A stretch of 64,000 nt of DNA from Blumeriella jaapii (Eukaryota > Ascomycota > Leotiomycetes > Helotiales > Drepanopezizaceae), in NCBI GenBank assembly GCA_009599575.1, contig VWND01000001.1, positions 620,001 through 684,000 on the forward strand, written 5' to 3'. The stretch's first letter is position 1, and every line of letters begins with the position of its first letter. The position numbers were made by a program, and so were the translations under genes. Shown here one piece after another: positions 1-11,319 of this stretch. The notes under the pieces were generated by a model, which had not been told where the DNA came from, did no database searches, and saw nothing but the letters and a program-made list of their open reading frames with translations.

Positions 1-832
1 CCCAAGCAGAGAGAACCGCCGAGGACGCGCCCATCTCCGAACCACCCAAAGAGACCATGGAAACAGCCCCCGGCATCACCCTCCTATCCGAACCGCGTGA
101 TGCCACGCCCTCACCAGAGACGCCCTCACCCCCAACAGACGACAAGCCCAAGAAACCTCCCCAACCACCCCCTTTCATCACCGTCTCGGCCTACCCCAGC
201 GCGCCCACGGCCCCCAATCTCCCCACTGAGTTCTCCCCCTCGGCGCCCATCTCCTTCCCGCACATTCTCGGCTTCCTCAACACGCCGAAGCGTCTCTACC
301 GCTTCCTCAACCGGCGCGTCCTCGCCGACTCCATCGGCCGCGACACAGCCGCCATCATCCTCGCCACCTACCGCCCCTTCCACAATGACACCGAGGACAG
401 ACCCCACCACGACGGCGCGGGCTTCCCCGTGGACGACGCCTCCCCCATCTCGAAACAAAGCACAGAGAACCAGAACGCGGCCGAGGCGTCACTGTCGGAG
501 CTGCAGACGGCCTTGCAGGAAGAGGAGCAGGAGTGGCACAAGTCGGCGCGCGTGCGCGCAGAAGGCGAGCCAGAGCGCACGTGGCTCGAGCCCGTGGTGC
601 TGGATGCGCGGATAGCCGGAAGAATGCGCCGGGCGGAGCTGACCGCCGAGGACGAGGCCGCGCCGCGCAGATCAAGGTGCCCGAGGTGGAGGTCGAGGGC
701 TGGATCAAAGCTGGTATCAGGAGTCTGGGAAAACAGGGATTGAGGATGGTGGGCTTCGGAGGGGAGGAGAAGAAGAAGAAGCAGAAGAACGGGGAGGCTC
801 CTGTGGATGTGGGACAGGAGCTCCTGGAATGA
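1..832 (+). CDS. tim54: Tim54, TIM22 inner-membrane translocase subunit (3' part, frame break)
   Basis: This is the C-terminal part of Tim54, a subunit of the TIM22 complex that inserts carrier proteins into the mitochondrial inner membrane. The gene begins left of the window and is open from base 3. Family features are the stretch around HILGFLNTPKRLYRFLNRR, an ATYRPF segment, a Glu-rich stretch ending in EQEWHKSARVRAEGEPE, and LDARIAGRMRRAELTAEDE followed by KVPEVEVEGWIKAGIRSL. The last two blocks lie in different frames: the first in the frame of base 57, the second in the frame ending at the TGA at 830-832. The break is near 652-660 in a GGCCGCGCC context, and one extra C would restore the family sequence. 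I read it as a homopolymer miscall; a real frameshift is possible. The gene converges on the NatA subunit gene. Confidence 0.83.
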
Positions 833-1391
833 TGTGCGGGATACATGTACAACTAGGGGAGCACGGTGGCTCTCGTGTAAGAAAGAGTCTGGTTGCATCT
901 TTGGTAGCGTGGGTAGCGTTTGCTTGCAAGACATGTGTACATCTATCTCCCTTCTCACCAGAGTCCTGTACGAAGAGTGTACTTACAGTAAGTAGAAACC
1001 TAGAATCTAGAAAGGTCGCCATAGGTAGGTACCTAGGTAGGTAGGAAAGCGAGCACGTGTAGAGCGAGAGACACAGCATGTTCGGAAGATGATGGTATAT
1101 GAATCTCCTCCGCGTTTTAATTCTTTTCCCCCAGTACAAAAACATGTCTCTTCTGTGGTGACGTCTTTTCTGCTGCTATGCCCGTGAAACGATTCTCTAT
1201 TTTTTACCGCTCGTCGTCCCGGCCAGGCGGTGTGGATAGAAGCGAGATCGCATTCCGTTCCGTTTCCCCAAATGCTCACTCGCAGTTTTAGTAGGCTTCT
1301 CCAGGCCAGAAGCAAATTCCTTGAATATAGGCGGTAGACACAGCGTGGAGCCACGCGGGAAAAGAAGCCTCCCACCACTGCTCCTCCTGGG
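833..1391. other. Intergenic, between convergent 3' ends
   Basis: About 560 bases between two converging genes. The only structure I see is a TAGGTAGGTACC-type tetranucleotide cluster at about 1022-1044. There is no supported gene. Confidence 0.6.
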
Positions 1392-4018
1392 TTATCTCAA
1401 GGGCAGGACGATGCTTTTGGGAGCACTAGATGAAGAGAAGATGGTAGCATGCGGCCACTTCTTAGCAGCAGCACTCTTGAATCCCTCCACCTCACCACTC
1501 TTCCAGACCTGCAACAACTGCAGCGCGTCAGACGCCTCGTCAAATGAGATGCTCGGCAGTTCGATCACCGCCGCTACGTCCTTGGCAACAGCGGGGGCCG
1601 ACTCGGGCTGTAGTAGCTTCCGGACCTTGAGTGCCGATAGAGCGCTACGAGCAGAGCTTATGTTCGCGGACAGATACTCATTGTTGTAGACGGCGAGATC
1701 GACGGAGGAAGGGAGGAGAGTGAACTCGGAGTCGATGATGGATTTGGCGGTGGGGGAGAGAGTTTCAGAGTCTTGGGTGAGGACGAGCTGGAAGCGGACA
1801 ATATGCTCGTGGACTTTGGGATGAGTTTTGTCGAGAGCTGCGGCGGCCAGAAGGCATTTGAGAGCGAGAAGGTACTTTTCTATAGTCACATTAATACAAG
1901 ATGCTCCATGATTTAGTCGGGAATAGAGGCCTCACTCCTTCGGATGTACACCTCAAACCCAGCAATCTGTGCTTCAATGCTCTTGGGGCTGAACTGCAGA
2001 AGAGGTGTCAAGAACTTCATCGCGTCCGTTAACGGCTCGGTTGTGGCGGCGAGCTTGACGCCCTCGGGATCATCGTCTTTCTTCTTGATGTCTCCGTCGT
2101 CTGTACGAACGGGCTTATTCGGCTCTTTCTTGGCAGCAGCCTCTCGCTCTGCCTTTTGCACATCCTTGCGAGCCTTCTTCGCCGCTTTCTTCTTCTCAGC
2201 AGCATCATCTCCGTTCATGTCCGCATCTCCATTAGTACCGTTCAAAAGAGGCTTATCGTGTATGCTCAAGTAGATTTCGATCGCAGGAATAGCTGCACGG
2301 CTGAAGAAGGGATGCTCCCGCAACCGGTCTTCCCATCGGATCATATCCACATAAGCTCTGATTTGACCCTTCCGCAGCGAGAAGACATGGAAGTCAAACT
2401 GGTCTTCTTGCCACACATCGAAGATGTTGTAAACGGATGTGAATCGCTTCAGCGCAAGTCCCAGCTTTCCTTGTCGGCTGTAAGATTGTCCATCCTCGTA
2501 CATAAACCACATGCATTGCATATCGTGAAGATCCACCAGTGGTCCTCCCACGGTCTCTGCTCGGGTAAACATGCCAAGGGTCTTGAGTGCGGCCTCGTTC
2601 TCATCATTTCGGAGCTGGTATTTCGCAGCTTTGGTATTAATGTGCCGATCTCTTGTATCAAGAAGGCGAGCCTCCTCCATGATCTCGGACGCCTTTTGGG
2701 TATTGCCGCGGTGTTTCCATATCCGCGCTTTGGTCATATGAAAGTCGACACTCTTCGGTTCCAAATGAATGGCTTTTTCAATGAATTCCAGCGCCTTATC
2801 CAGATCTTGGCTCAGATAGTAGTTGTAATGCTGAGCCATGAAATAGAATGCACATGATTTTCCCTTCGAAGTATCGCCATTTCTTTTCGGCTCCGTGTAG
2901 CATCGTCTCTGTCGCTGTCGATGTATTTTTGGACCAGGGATGGGAGAATTTTCTTCTTGGAGGCGTTCGAATACAGGTGCTTGAGGTTGGCGAACGTGGA
3001 AGGTACTCCCTTGTCCAGCATGCGAACCACATAACTGTCCGCGGCTCTTGTAAATTCTTCACCTTCCAAGAAATCTAGGGGCAAGCGGCGAGCTGCGTCA
3101 CAACGAGGGTATTTTTCCGCGTACTCGTCATATACAGCCTTTCGCGCTGTGTGATCGTCTGCCGAGATTTCCAATGCCTCGATGAGCCCCTCGTAATAAT
3201 CTTTGTGTTCCGAGTTCCGATCGATGAGCACTCTGTAGGCGTTAGCAGCTTCCCCCTTCTTGCCCAGCTTCGCGAGGTATGTTGCCCGGAGCTCCTGAAC
3301 CGCAAGCCTGTCGAGGTTGTGTTTCCCAGCTGTCTGCAAGTGGTCGTAGGCTTGCTGAATGTGGCCTTGCTCGGCAATCAAGGCATTCTTGTACATGACT
3401 GCCTCGGAGTTCTCGAAGTCGGTCTTCAGAGGCGGATGCTTCAGCGTATCCTCATAGGCGGTCAGAACACGCTCTGCGTCGGCCAGGTCCCCATTGAGGT
3501 GGTACGCCACCGCCAGCGCCGTCCAGCTTTGCCTCAGCCCCGATCTGGCTTGCAACATGGCATTGCGACTGGCGATGTAGCCCTCATAATCCCGCATTTG
3601 CACCTGCAACAGAGCCAAGTCGCGCTGGATCTGTGACGAGTCGGGCTCCAGCCTCAGCGCAAACTTGTATGCCTTGATCGCCTCCTCGAAGTTCTTCACG
3701 GCGCGGTAGAGCAAGCCGTAGACGTGCCAGCATACGTGCGACTTCATGTCGCACGTCAGGGCCACCTTCGCGAGGGCGAAGGCTTCGTCCGTCTTCCCTT
3801 GGGAGTTCATGATGAGGGCCTTCATGGCCAGGGTGTCGCCATGTTTGGGGCTCTTCTTGAGGATCTGGTCGGCCGCTTTGATTCCTGGAAGGCGAGGTCA
3901 GCATCTGCCCGCCGGATTGCGCACGCTGTTGCCGACCTTTCTTGTACTGCTTGTCCTCATAGTTCCGTACCACGGTGCGGAAGAGCGACTGCTCCTTTGC
4001 GCTGAGGGCCTGCGGCAT
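1392..4018 (-). CDS. nat1: NatA N-terminal acetyltransferase auxiliary subunit (Nat1/Naa15), TPR protein
   Basis: Auxiliary, ribosome-anchoring subunit of the NatA complex, which holds the catalytic subunit Ard1/Naa10 and acetylates nascent N termini. The model is complement(1392..1879, 1936..3884, 3937..4018). Exon 1 encodes MPQALSAKEQSLFRTVV and the Nat1-typical YEDKQYKKG. The body is a superhelix of TPR motifs, for example LAMKALIMNSQGKTDEAF, VCWHVYGLLYRAVKNFEEAI and AQHYNYYLSQDLDKALEFI. A basic, Lys/Glu-rich stretch near KKKAAKKARKDVQKAEREA is also typical. Intron 1 (3885-3936) and intron 2 (1880-1935) have GT-AG ends. Between RSRKEMAIL and the CAFYFMAQHYNYY block the frame slips once at about 2862-2868; one missing A would explain it. 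Length is about 830-840 residues, normal for the family. Confidence 0.88.
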
Positions 4019-5319
4019 GGCTTTTCGTTGGTCGAGGAGGCCTCTCGATTTGGCGGGGTCTGCGAGACGGCCGAAGAAAATGACAAGCTGAAAACCGTTC
4101 AGATCACATTCGTAAATCTGCGCAGAGGCACAGAGGGGACTGTGCAGAGGACTGCCGACAGCAGGCCGTTCTTTGGTGCTGGTGCGAGTGGTGCGGTGGA
4201 GGAGGTTGCGCGTCGGCAAGTGGAAGATGATTCGAAGCTCGTTGCTCGATTCTCGAATCTCGGTTCTCGGTTTTTCCTTTCTCGTCCGGGCACTGAAGCT
4301 GTGGCCCTAGCGATCGACGTCGAAAGCTTTCCCACACAGGACCTACAGATACAGGACATACAGGACACACAGTACATACAGTACATACAACACATACAGC
4401 ACACAGCACATACAGCACATAGCACATACAGCACACACAGCACACACAGCACATACAGTATGTACCCCCCACGAACCCCCCAACGAGGACCCCCACCCAT
4501 TCTCCAGCCTCATCAACGACATCTCATGCATCTCGAAGGTCAATCGCGATATCTACAGTCTCGCCATGCCAGATCGGTTGCCCCGTGTCCTACGTGAAGC
4601 TGCAGAGTCACTAACGTGCGATTAGATCCAGGAGCGAGGGCCCTCGGGCTACCAGAAGCCAAATGCGATCCTCTCTCCCGCCAAACGACGCCTCCGGCCC
4701 TCTCCTTCTCTACCTCGCTCTCCGACTTTGTGCACTTCGTCGCTCGATTCTCCTCCAATCTGGCCACCCAGCGATGGTATCCTACACTCTACCCACGACA
4801 TGAATTCTGGATGACATCCGACTGACGGCCCGGGACGTCGAACCAGCCAGGCCCGTTGCTCGCTGCTGCAAGCAGACGTGAACCTCTGCTTGAAGGTTGC
4901 AGGTCGGAGGGGGGACGTATGTATAGCAGCAGTGACTGGAGTCCCTGAGCTGCGGCTGTTCAGCACTCGCGATGTCCAGAGGACATTGGTCGGAGTGTGC
5001 TCACGTCTAGGTCGCTCTCGGATCTGAACAATGTGTCTGTCTCATGCCGCTCTTAATCACGTTCAGGGCATCAAGCCAATTCATTCTGTTCGCAACATCG
5101 ATGATGTAATAGACTCCCTTCACTGGTCGTGCTTGGAGCTCGCCTCTTACGTGCGATCCCGATTTCTCCATGCAATTCAACGACTTCTTTTTTCTCCATG
5201 GAGCTCCCCTACGGATCACGCCATGCGAGTCTAGCCACCAACTCCACGCCACCGGAACGCCAATCGCTAATGCGGCACGCGAATCGCTCGCAACTGCTCT
5301 TTGTCAAGAATTTTAACTC
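4019..5319. other. Intergenic, upstream of nat1 and downstream of the UPF0643 gene
   Basis: About 1.3 kb that should contain the nat1 promoter and leader. A CA-rich minisatellite (4333-4462) lies about 315 bases above the nat1 start. The rest shows only short chance reading frames. Confidence 0.55.
4333..4462. repeat. CA-rich minisatellite upstream of nat1
   Basis: Degenerate tandem repeat with units such as CATACAG, CACATACAG and CACACAG, giving a purine/pyrimidine-alternating tract of about 130 bases. It is open in several frames only because of its composition and is not coding. Confidence 0.85.
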
Positions 5320-6080
5320 TCAGTTCACCCAGTCCACGATCTCGAAGGACTTCGCGTCGTCGTGGATGATGAGTCTCAGGCGTTCAATCTTCCAGCTAGT
5401 GTACTTGAGGCAAGTCAGCACTGCATCTCGGACCCTGCTGCGAGGAAAGGCGTCATACCAGCTTCACGGCCGACATGGCGGCCGTGCGATGAAGCGGCCC
5501 GACACTCCCCACCCGCGCATCTTGCAGACTGCGCCAGATGCAAGTTGCCAGATTTCGGCCCTCCGCATCCGGCGTCGAGAACTTGTACCTGGTCACCGTC
5601 AGTGGATGGCCGGTCCGCTGGGCGTGGTCTGGTGACTTGCTTCAAGAATCCTCCGCTCGCGGTCGCTTCTGCATGCGCGTCCTTGTCGAGGGCGCCCAGG
5701 TGAGAGTAGTCGGTGCTGGGCGGGATCTGGGATCTGAACGCGACGATGTAAAAATCGGTTCTTTTCCACTCGAAGTCGGACTGCTCAGCCGCCAACCGTC
5801 GCACGGTCGCGATCACCTCGGCCCAGTTGAAGGCGTCGGCGTACGGGGCAGTCCGGTGGTCGGCTCTGATGAACTCCAAGCTGCCCAGGGCTCTGGCGAG
5901 CAGCTGGTTGGGCGTGTCCACGGTGGCGAGGTCGAGAAGGTGGGCTTCTTCGTGGTATGGCGAGACGACGAGCAGATTCTCGTTCTTCTCGTGCGTCGTG
6001 TGGGCGAGAGGCGCCCCGACGGCGTGCTGCAAGCCGAGTCGGGCAGGCTCATGGGTGACGGCGACCATGGCGCTGGCCAT
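5320..6080 (-). CDS. UPF0643 family protein (conserved fungal, function unknown)
   Basis: About 217 residues in three exons: complement(5320..5403, 5459..5588, 5641..6080). I recognise the fungal UPF0643 family (S. pombe SPBPB2B2.08-like) from ENLLVVSPYHEEAHLLDLA, from FNWAEVIATVRRLA, and from RNLATCIWRSLQDARVGS followed by a C-terminal SWKIERLRLIIHDDA. Its biochemical role is not known. Intron 1 (5589-5640) has a GC-AG donor, GCAAGT; using it joins GGFLK to the expected YKFSTPDAEG in phase. Intron 2 (5404-5458) is GT-AG with a GCTGAC branch site. Start codons at 6080 and 6068 are both possible; I took the upstream one. There is no signal peptide or membrane segment. Confidence 0.85.
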
Positions 6081-6365
6081 GCTGGGCGAGGATCCGATGG
6101 GGTCAGTAGGAAGTCGCTGTAGTTGTGATAGTGATGGTAGATGTCGTTGTAGTTGTAATTATAAATGTAGTTGTCAATGTCGTTCGTTGTACATACAATA
6201 CAGTTGTACGTGTCGCTGCGATTGCCGATGTACAGTATTTGTATTACAGCCGTCTATCGTTTCATCTTGGGGTCTGGCGACGTGGCGCCATTTAAGGAGC
6301 GATGGCGAGCTCAGGGTTCAGCTTCGGGCTCAGGAGGTACATACATAGGTAGGTAGGCACAGTAA

Positions 6366-6430
6366 GGAGGTGAGGAGGTGAGGAGGTGAGGAGGTGAGGA
6401 GGTGAGGAGGTGAGAGGGTGAGAGGGTAAG
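6366..6430. repeat. GAGGTGAG octamer array
   Basis: Eight-base unit GAGGTGAG repeated about six times, passing into GAGGGTGA units at the right end. Confidence 0.9.
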
Positions 6431-6843
6431 GATGGGGGCTGGCGGCAAGGCGGTGACTTTTTCATGGTCGCGCGAAGGGAGTTGGACCGACAAACTTTGG
6501 TTCTTTGAATCTTATGATAGGACTGGCCTGCGCGACATTGCATACACGTTCCCACGTTACACGCAACCGCCAAACTTTGATCGTTTTCCCAATCCGGCAG
6601 TAGTAACTGGATTTTTCATGGCGACTTCACAGCCAGCACACGTCGTACGGTAGAGGGCTCAGACTCCGCGAGGATGGCCCATCCCCGAGATGCCCGTGGC
6701 TTCCACCGCGGCCGTTCCCGACGCCACTGGCCCAGGTGCATCTGGACGTGTACTGTACTGTAGACATCGACACTGGACGAGTCGACCAGCAACCAGCAAG
6801 ACACGCTCGCCACACATCTCACCGCTGGTGGCCGGAGTCAGGA

Positions 6844-6873
6844 CCGCACCGCACCGCACCGCACCGCACCGCA
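6844..6873. repeat. (CCGCA)n pentamer array
   Basis: Six copies of CCGCA. An array of the complementary pentamer lies 1.4 kb away at 8287-8320, in inverted orientation. Confidence 0.9.
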
Positions 6874-7478
6874 GCAGCCGTCTTGCTTCGGCACGTCCAA
6901 TGGTGAACGAGCCAGCGAGATGCCACCCGGTCCAGTACAGGACACACACCATACCGTACCGCACCGCCGAGCCCAGATCGGTCGGTACAGGAAAAGCATG
7001 TTCGACCTCGTCCGCGAGCGCGCCGACACCTCCTCATCTCCCTCTCCGGCCCGGCGTGGGTCGGTCACACTTGGCCCACGTTGCACGTCGACGCTGGCAC
7101 GAACGCGACCGCGAGCGAGGCCCGGCGCGGCCCTCACACGCCGAATGGGATCTCGTACGGGTGCGCGGCCGTCGGGGGGCCCAGTTCGAGCCGCTGGTGA
7201 TGCATCCATCGCATGGCGCCGCCCGCGTTCTCGAGTAAACACGATAGCCGAAGCCGCGACGGGGACGGGGGCAGGGGCCGTCTCCTCGCATCGTGCCGGG
7301 ACGTCGAGAAGGATGGAAACACGGCCCTGCCCCTGCTGTGCTGTGCTGTACTGTACTGTATTTACCAACACGAATTGCTTTCGGGGTCGTATTGGGTATT
7401 TACTGTAATTCCTGGGCTGAGCACGTCTCCGTACCCCCTGGGAGGTCCTAGGAAGGCAGACGCCGCTAGACGTTAATC

Positions 7479-7552
7479 AATAGTACTACTGCTACTACTA
7501 TTACTACTACTACTGCTACTACTATTACTCCTACTACTCCTACTGCTACTCG
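7479..7552. repeat. TAC/TGC trinucleotide array
   Basis: Interrupted (TAC)n tract with TGC, TAT and TCC interruptions, about 75 bases. Confidence 0.9.
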
Positions 7553-7654
7553 AGCATTCCATGCATTCTCCCGCCTGAACTGTGACCGTTTTACCGCATG
7601 TCGAGCTTTGCCCCTCGCATTGATCGTGTGCACTACACTACATTCTGTCCATAC

Positions 7655-7800
7655 TGTCCATACTGTCCATCCCGTACCATACTGTACCAACCTGTACCAT
7701 CCTGTACCATCCTGTACCAACCTGTACCATCCCGTACCATCCTGTACCATCCTGTACCATCCTGTACCATCCCGTACCAACCTATACCAACCTATACTGT
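7655..7800. repeat. Decamer minisatellite CTGTACCATC
   Basis: About 13 copies of a ten-base unit CTGTACCATC with AACC/CCCG variants. It begins with a few CATACTGTC nonamers. It continues the TACTG theme seen elsewhere. Confidence 0.9.
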
Positions 7801-8286
7801 TCGCCCAGCCCAGCCCAGTCTCCCAACCTTAAGTGAGCCAGCCAGCCAGCCAGCTGCGAAGACCTCACTCACCTCACGACACGCCTCGGCAGCGCATCAC
7901 ATCACCGTCTCGAGCAAGCTTCGTGCTACATACATACATACATACAAACCTACATACATACATACAGACGGTACAGCACCAACCCCGCAGCCCCGTCGTT
8001 CGTGTCGTTCACGCGTGCCATCTCCGGCCAGCACGAGCGTCCTCCTGGCCTCTGCTACACTACAGTACAGTACAGTATGTACAGTACAGTACAGAACGGT
8101 ACAGAACAGTAACTCCAGATCCCCTCCCTGACTCGCACACGGTGGCTCGCTACGACTGTACTGTACTGTACATATCTTTCCCTCCCGGCCCTGCGTGACC
8201 TCTCTCTGCCGTCTCGGCCGGCGGCTCGGACGTCACCGCTGCCTGCGTCGCCCTCGGCGGCACTCGGCGGCGCGTTGCTGTACATG

Positions 8287-8320
8287 TGCGGTGCGGTGCG
8301 GTGCGGTGCGGTGCGGTGCG
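8287..8320. repeat. (TGCGG)n pentamer array
   Basis: About six copies of TGCGG, the reverse complement of the CCGCA array at 6844-6873. Confidence 0.9.
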
Positions 8321-8838
8321 TGATGTTACGAGAGTTCCACATCCCGAACGGGAGAGTTCCGCGTCCCGACACGGCGCTTGCTGCCGTACAGTACAGTACA
8401 GAACAGGTGACGGGTCCGTCGGTCACCAGACATGTCCATGTCCATGTTCTTTCCTGTTGCCGACGCGGCTCGTGGGTGAGAGAGAGAGAGAGAGCGAGAT
8501 GGTACGGTAAGTAAGTACTGTGTACTGTGTACTGTGTACTGTGGAAGTCTTCCCAAGTGTTCGTTCGCCGGTGAGACGACGCGACGCAGCCGGGAGAAAG
8601 ACCACACGCGGTGTTTGTCGACCGTGGGACAGAGAGAGGATTGCCGACGGGTGGTGGGTGGGATTCAATCGCGCCCCGTTTCTGCGCTGAGGGCGTTCAT
8701 TTTTGCTTCCTGAATCTTGAGCAAGGAGAGTTGGGGTTTTCGAGTGGCAGACGTCAGCCATGTACTGTAGGTATGTATGTACGGTACAGATACAATCGGA
8801 TGCGCCCCGAGAAAACAAGCCGATTCAGACCGTACATA

Positions 8839-10357
8839 TCATGCCGGTTCCTCCGTCCCTTCCTGTGGCCCCCCAAGCCATGCCCTGGCGCTCTCATACA
8901 CTCCCAGATATAAGCCACTTCCCAGCGCCGTCCAGGTCCCCCTCAGAGCACCACCGCGAAACAAGCCCTTCACACCGCTCTCGCCCCAGACCTCCCTGGC
9001 CACGCTCCAGCCGCTCTTCCTCCTCCCCCCCTTTTCCTGGGCGAGCCCGTTACGCGAGACGCCCTGCCGCTTTGCTTGCTCCCCCTCCGTCTCCGTCTCG
9101 GCCGCAGTCCCCTCGCCCGCCGCGGAGAGCATGATGCGCGTCTTCACCACGTCGACCGGCGTCGTGATCACCGCCGCCACGGAACCGGCACTCCCGGCGC
9201 TGACGGCCGTGACGAGGGCCGTCTCCCACAAGCGCCCGGTGTGCGTGTCGTGGCGCCGGCGGTAGGACGCGATGCGCGCCTTGACGTGCTCGAACAGAGG
9301 GAACTGCATCGCGGTGAAGGGGAGATTGCGCGCGGCGAGCGCGGTGTAGCCTCTGAAGAGCTGGGAGGGCCGCTGAAAGCGCCTGAGGGCGTGGAGGGTC
9401 ACCGAGGGCAGGAAGACGGTCTTCGCGCTGGAGGGAGACGGGCTGGGCCTTTGGATCATCTGCGCGTTCTGCTTGAGCACTTCGGCGGGCGTGAGGATGA
9501 AGCACGAGACGAGCTCGGCGGTTGACGAGGCGAGACTGTGGGTGGGTGTGAGCACACAGCAGAGGCGCTCGTCATGGCCAGGTGTGGGGGGTGGGAAACG
9601 GACCTGTCGATGAATGGCTTGGGCACCAGAGCTGTTCCCGAGCCTGAGGTGGTGGCTTTGGTCAGACCGGATTTTACAGCTTCGTAAGTGGTGAAGAAGG
9701 CACCAGCTGGGCCTGATCAGAACTTGCATGCGCGTGGAGGGATGGGGAGACGCACAAGAGGGTACCGTTATGAGGATGACTGAGCCTATCCCCTGATAGA
9801 GCCCTCGACAGAGGGCCTTGCGGTTAATGGCCTTTTGGGATGCATCGTAGTAGATCTTCTTGTAGTCTGGGCTTTGATAACGGGTCTTCAAGGTATCGAG
9901 CGGGTACACCAGCTATCCGAGAGTCAGGCGTGATCAAGAAGGGGTATTCAAAATACGAATGATCAGAAGTAGTTGTCTCGCTCTGTCTGCAGACAGACCC
10001 CACAGCCGATGTGTTGATGGAGTCTAGACGTACCAGGTCAACCGTGAATGCAGCACAGGCACCAGCCTGTTCCAGTCAGTCGATCACATCTAAAAGATTG
10101 TGCTATCGCATTTCAAAGAGCGAATTGCATGGCGTGTAAAATCAAAGTTGGCTGCCATTGCTTCTTTTCTCGAAAACATCGAAGCATTTGGAGAGTGACT
10201 TTGCCTGAGCATCCTTACTGTACTGTACAGTACAGTACCTTAGGTAGGTAGGTACCGAGGCATGCAGAGCATTCAGAACTGCAGTTTGAACTTGAGAATG
10301 AGAGTACGAAAACAATCAGCTACTGACCAGGAGAACATCTGTATGGGAGTTAGACAT
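8839..10357 (-). CDS. Mitochondrial carrier (SLC25) family protein, S-adenosylmethionine-carrier-like
   Basis: Inner-membrane solute carrier of about 341 residues in five exons: complement(8839..9535, 9604..9712, 9756..9912, 10034..10066, 10328..10357). The first two coding exons are only 30 and 33 bases; they encode MSNSHTDVLL and AGACAAFTVDL. All three carrier signatures (PX[DE]XX[KR]) are present: YPLDTLKTR, TPAEVLKQN and TPVDVVKTR. This gives the threefold repeat with six membrane helices. The arrangement around GAFFTTYEAVK and RNLPFTAMQFPLFE resembles the SAM carrier group (Pet8/Sam5), but the substrate is inferred. All four introns have GT-AG ends and keep phase. Intron 1 (10067-10327) is unusually long and contains a perfect palindrome. 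The gene is divergent from cid2. Confidence 0.87.
10216..10237. repeat. Perfect 22-base palindrome of TACTG/CAGTA units
   Basis: TACTGTACTGT followed directly by its exact reverse complement, with no loop. It lies inside intron 1 of the carrier gene and is followed by a TAGGTAGG tetramer run. Confidence 0.95.
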
Positions 10358-10685
10358 TATGATTATTACAGAGAGGAATGGACAAGCACCCAGGAAGGAT
10401 ACACACCGGGAACACGAGACGAACGTCATTGACGTCGTCAAATCCATATCTTAGCTCCTTCAAGCTTGGAGCCCGATACGATAAGCATCTACAGTACTGT
10501 ACAGTAGATCCCTCTCAACATTTACACAGCTCCATATCCGCCCATATCAACGACTCTCCAGTATAGGACTCTTCAGCAGCTCACACCCAAGTGGCTGATC
10601 CCTTGTTACCATCAACCTGGCGAATCTCCTGTGGAAAAAGACCTCCCAAGTCGAGGCACAAGCGAAACCGTCTCGCAAAGACATC
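10358..10685. promoter_or_regulatory. Shared divergent promoter region, carrier / cid2
   Basis: About 330 bases between the start codons of two divergent genes, so it must hold both promoters. A 12-base palindrome, TACTGTACAGTA, occurs near 10495-10507. I cannot assign a TATA box or a factor site with confidence. Confidence 0.5.
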
Positions 10686-11319
10686 ATGACTTCCCCGTCG
10701 CCCCCGCCAGAGCTTACGCCACAGTTCTGTTTCTCTACAGTCGCGTTAAGAGGTCACACCGTCCCTCTCGTCTGGCAGGCATCGAAGCTCACCATCACTA
10801 AACAGACTTCCTGCGACTATCGAGGGCCTCCATAGACGACAGCATAACGCAAAACCTCAACGCGCTCCACACCCCCGCCTCTACCGGCTTCGACCCGTCC
10901 TCGACCTCGAGCCGCGCCCCAGACCCGCGCACCCGCGCCACATCCCCAGCTCCTCCTGCCAGGGTTTCCAAACCCACGTCCTGTTCCCGTCGTGGCAGAT
11001 GCGCTCCGACGTCCTGAACTACTGCGCTTCGGTCGCCGCAAGCCCGGACCCGGCAGACCCGGACGCGGTCGAGCGGCAGGTGGAGAGCGAGCGACATGGC
11101 GAGCGCGTGGTGGACGAGCGGCTGGATCCGTATAGCTCGAGGGTCTACCCGCGAGAGGCGCGGACGGACAGGCTGGCGGCGCTGGTGAGGCAGGAGAGGG
11201 GCGTGGAGAACATCGTGAGGGCGAGGAGCTGGGGGTTGGTGAGGGAGAGGTGCGGCGATGACTGGAGGGGTTGGGAGGAGGCTTTGAATGACTGGAGGAA
11301 GGGGAACGAAGGGAGGTAG
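10686..11319 (+). CDS. cid2: Caffeine-induced death protein 2 (Cid2)-like protein
   Basis: Small fungal protein of the Cid2 family; the S. pombe member was found through a caffeine-sensitivity phenotype and its molecular function is poorly known. The model is 10686..10752 joined to 10806..11319, about 193 residues. Family features are PELTPQFCFSTVALR across the intron into DFLRLSRASIDDSI, then GFQTHVLFPSWQ, SDVLNYCASVAASPDP, and near the C terminus RQERGVENIVRARSW. The intron (10753-10805) is GT-AG. Exon 2 starts in one frame and finishes in another. The slip is at a run of four Cs around 10944-10947; a fifth C would give ATSPSSSCQGF as expected. I treat this as a sequence indel. Confidence 0.82.

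Larger units (their letters stand above)
6081..8838. other. Long gene-free stretch rich in simple repeats
   Basis: About 2.7 kb between the UPF0643 gene and the 3' end of the carrier gene. It holds many microsatellites and minisatellites (listed separately) and repeated TACTG/CAGTA tracts near 6748, 7345, 8050-8110, 8156, 8385 and 8514-8541. Reading frames of 100-180 codons occur on both strands but are low-complexity translations of the repeats. I see no protein family. Confidence 0.6.

Noticed and set aside
2796..2862. A very short intron in nat1 to explain the frame change
   Set aside because: The only GT...AG pair would be about 23 bases, too short to splice; a one-base indel is simpler.
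6366..6430. CRISPR-like regular repeats (also the arrays at 7655-7800 and 46317-46429)
   Set aside because: No unique spacers and a eukaryotic context; these are micro- or minisatellites.
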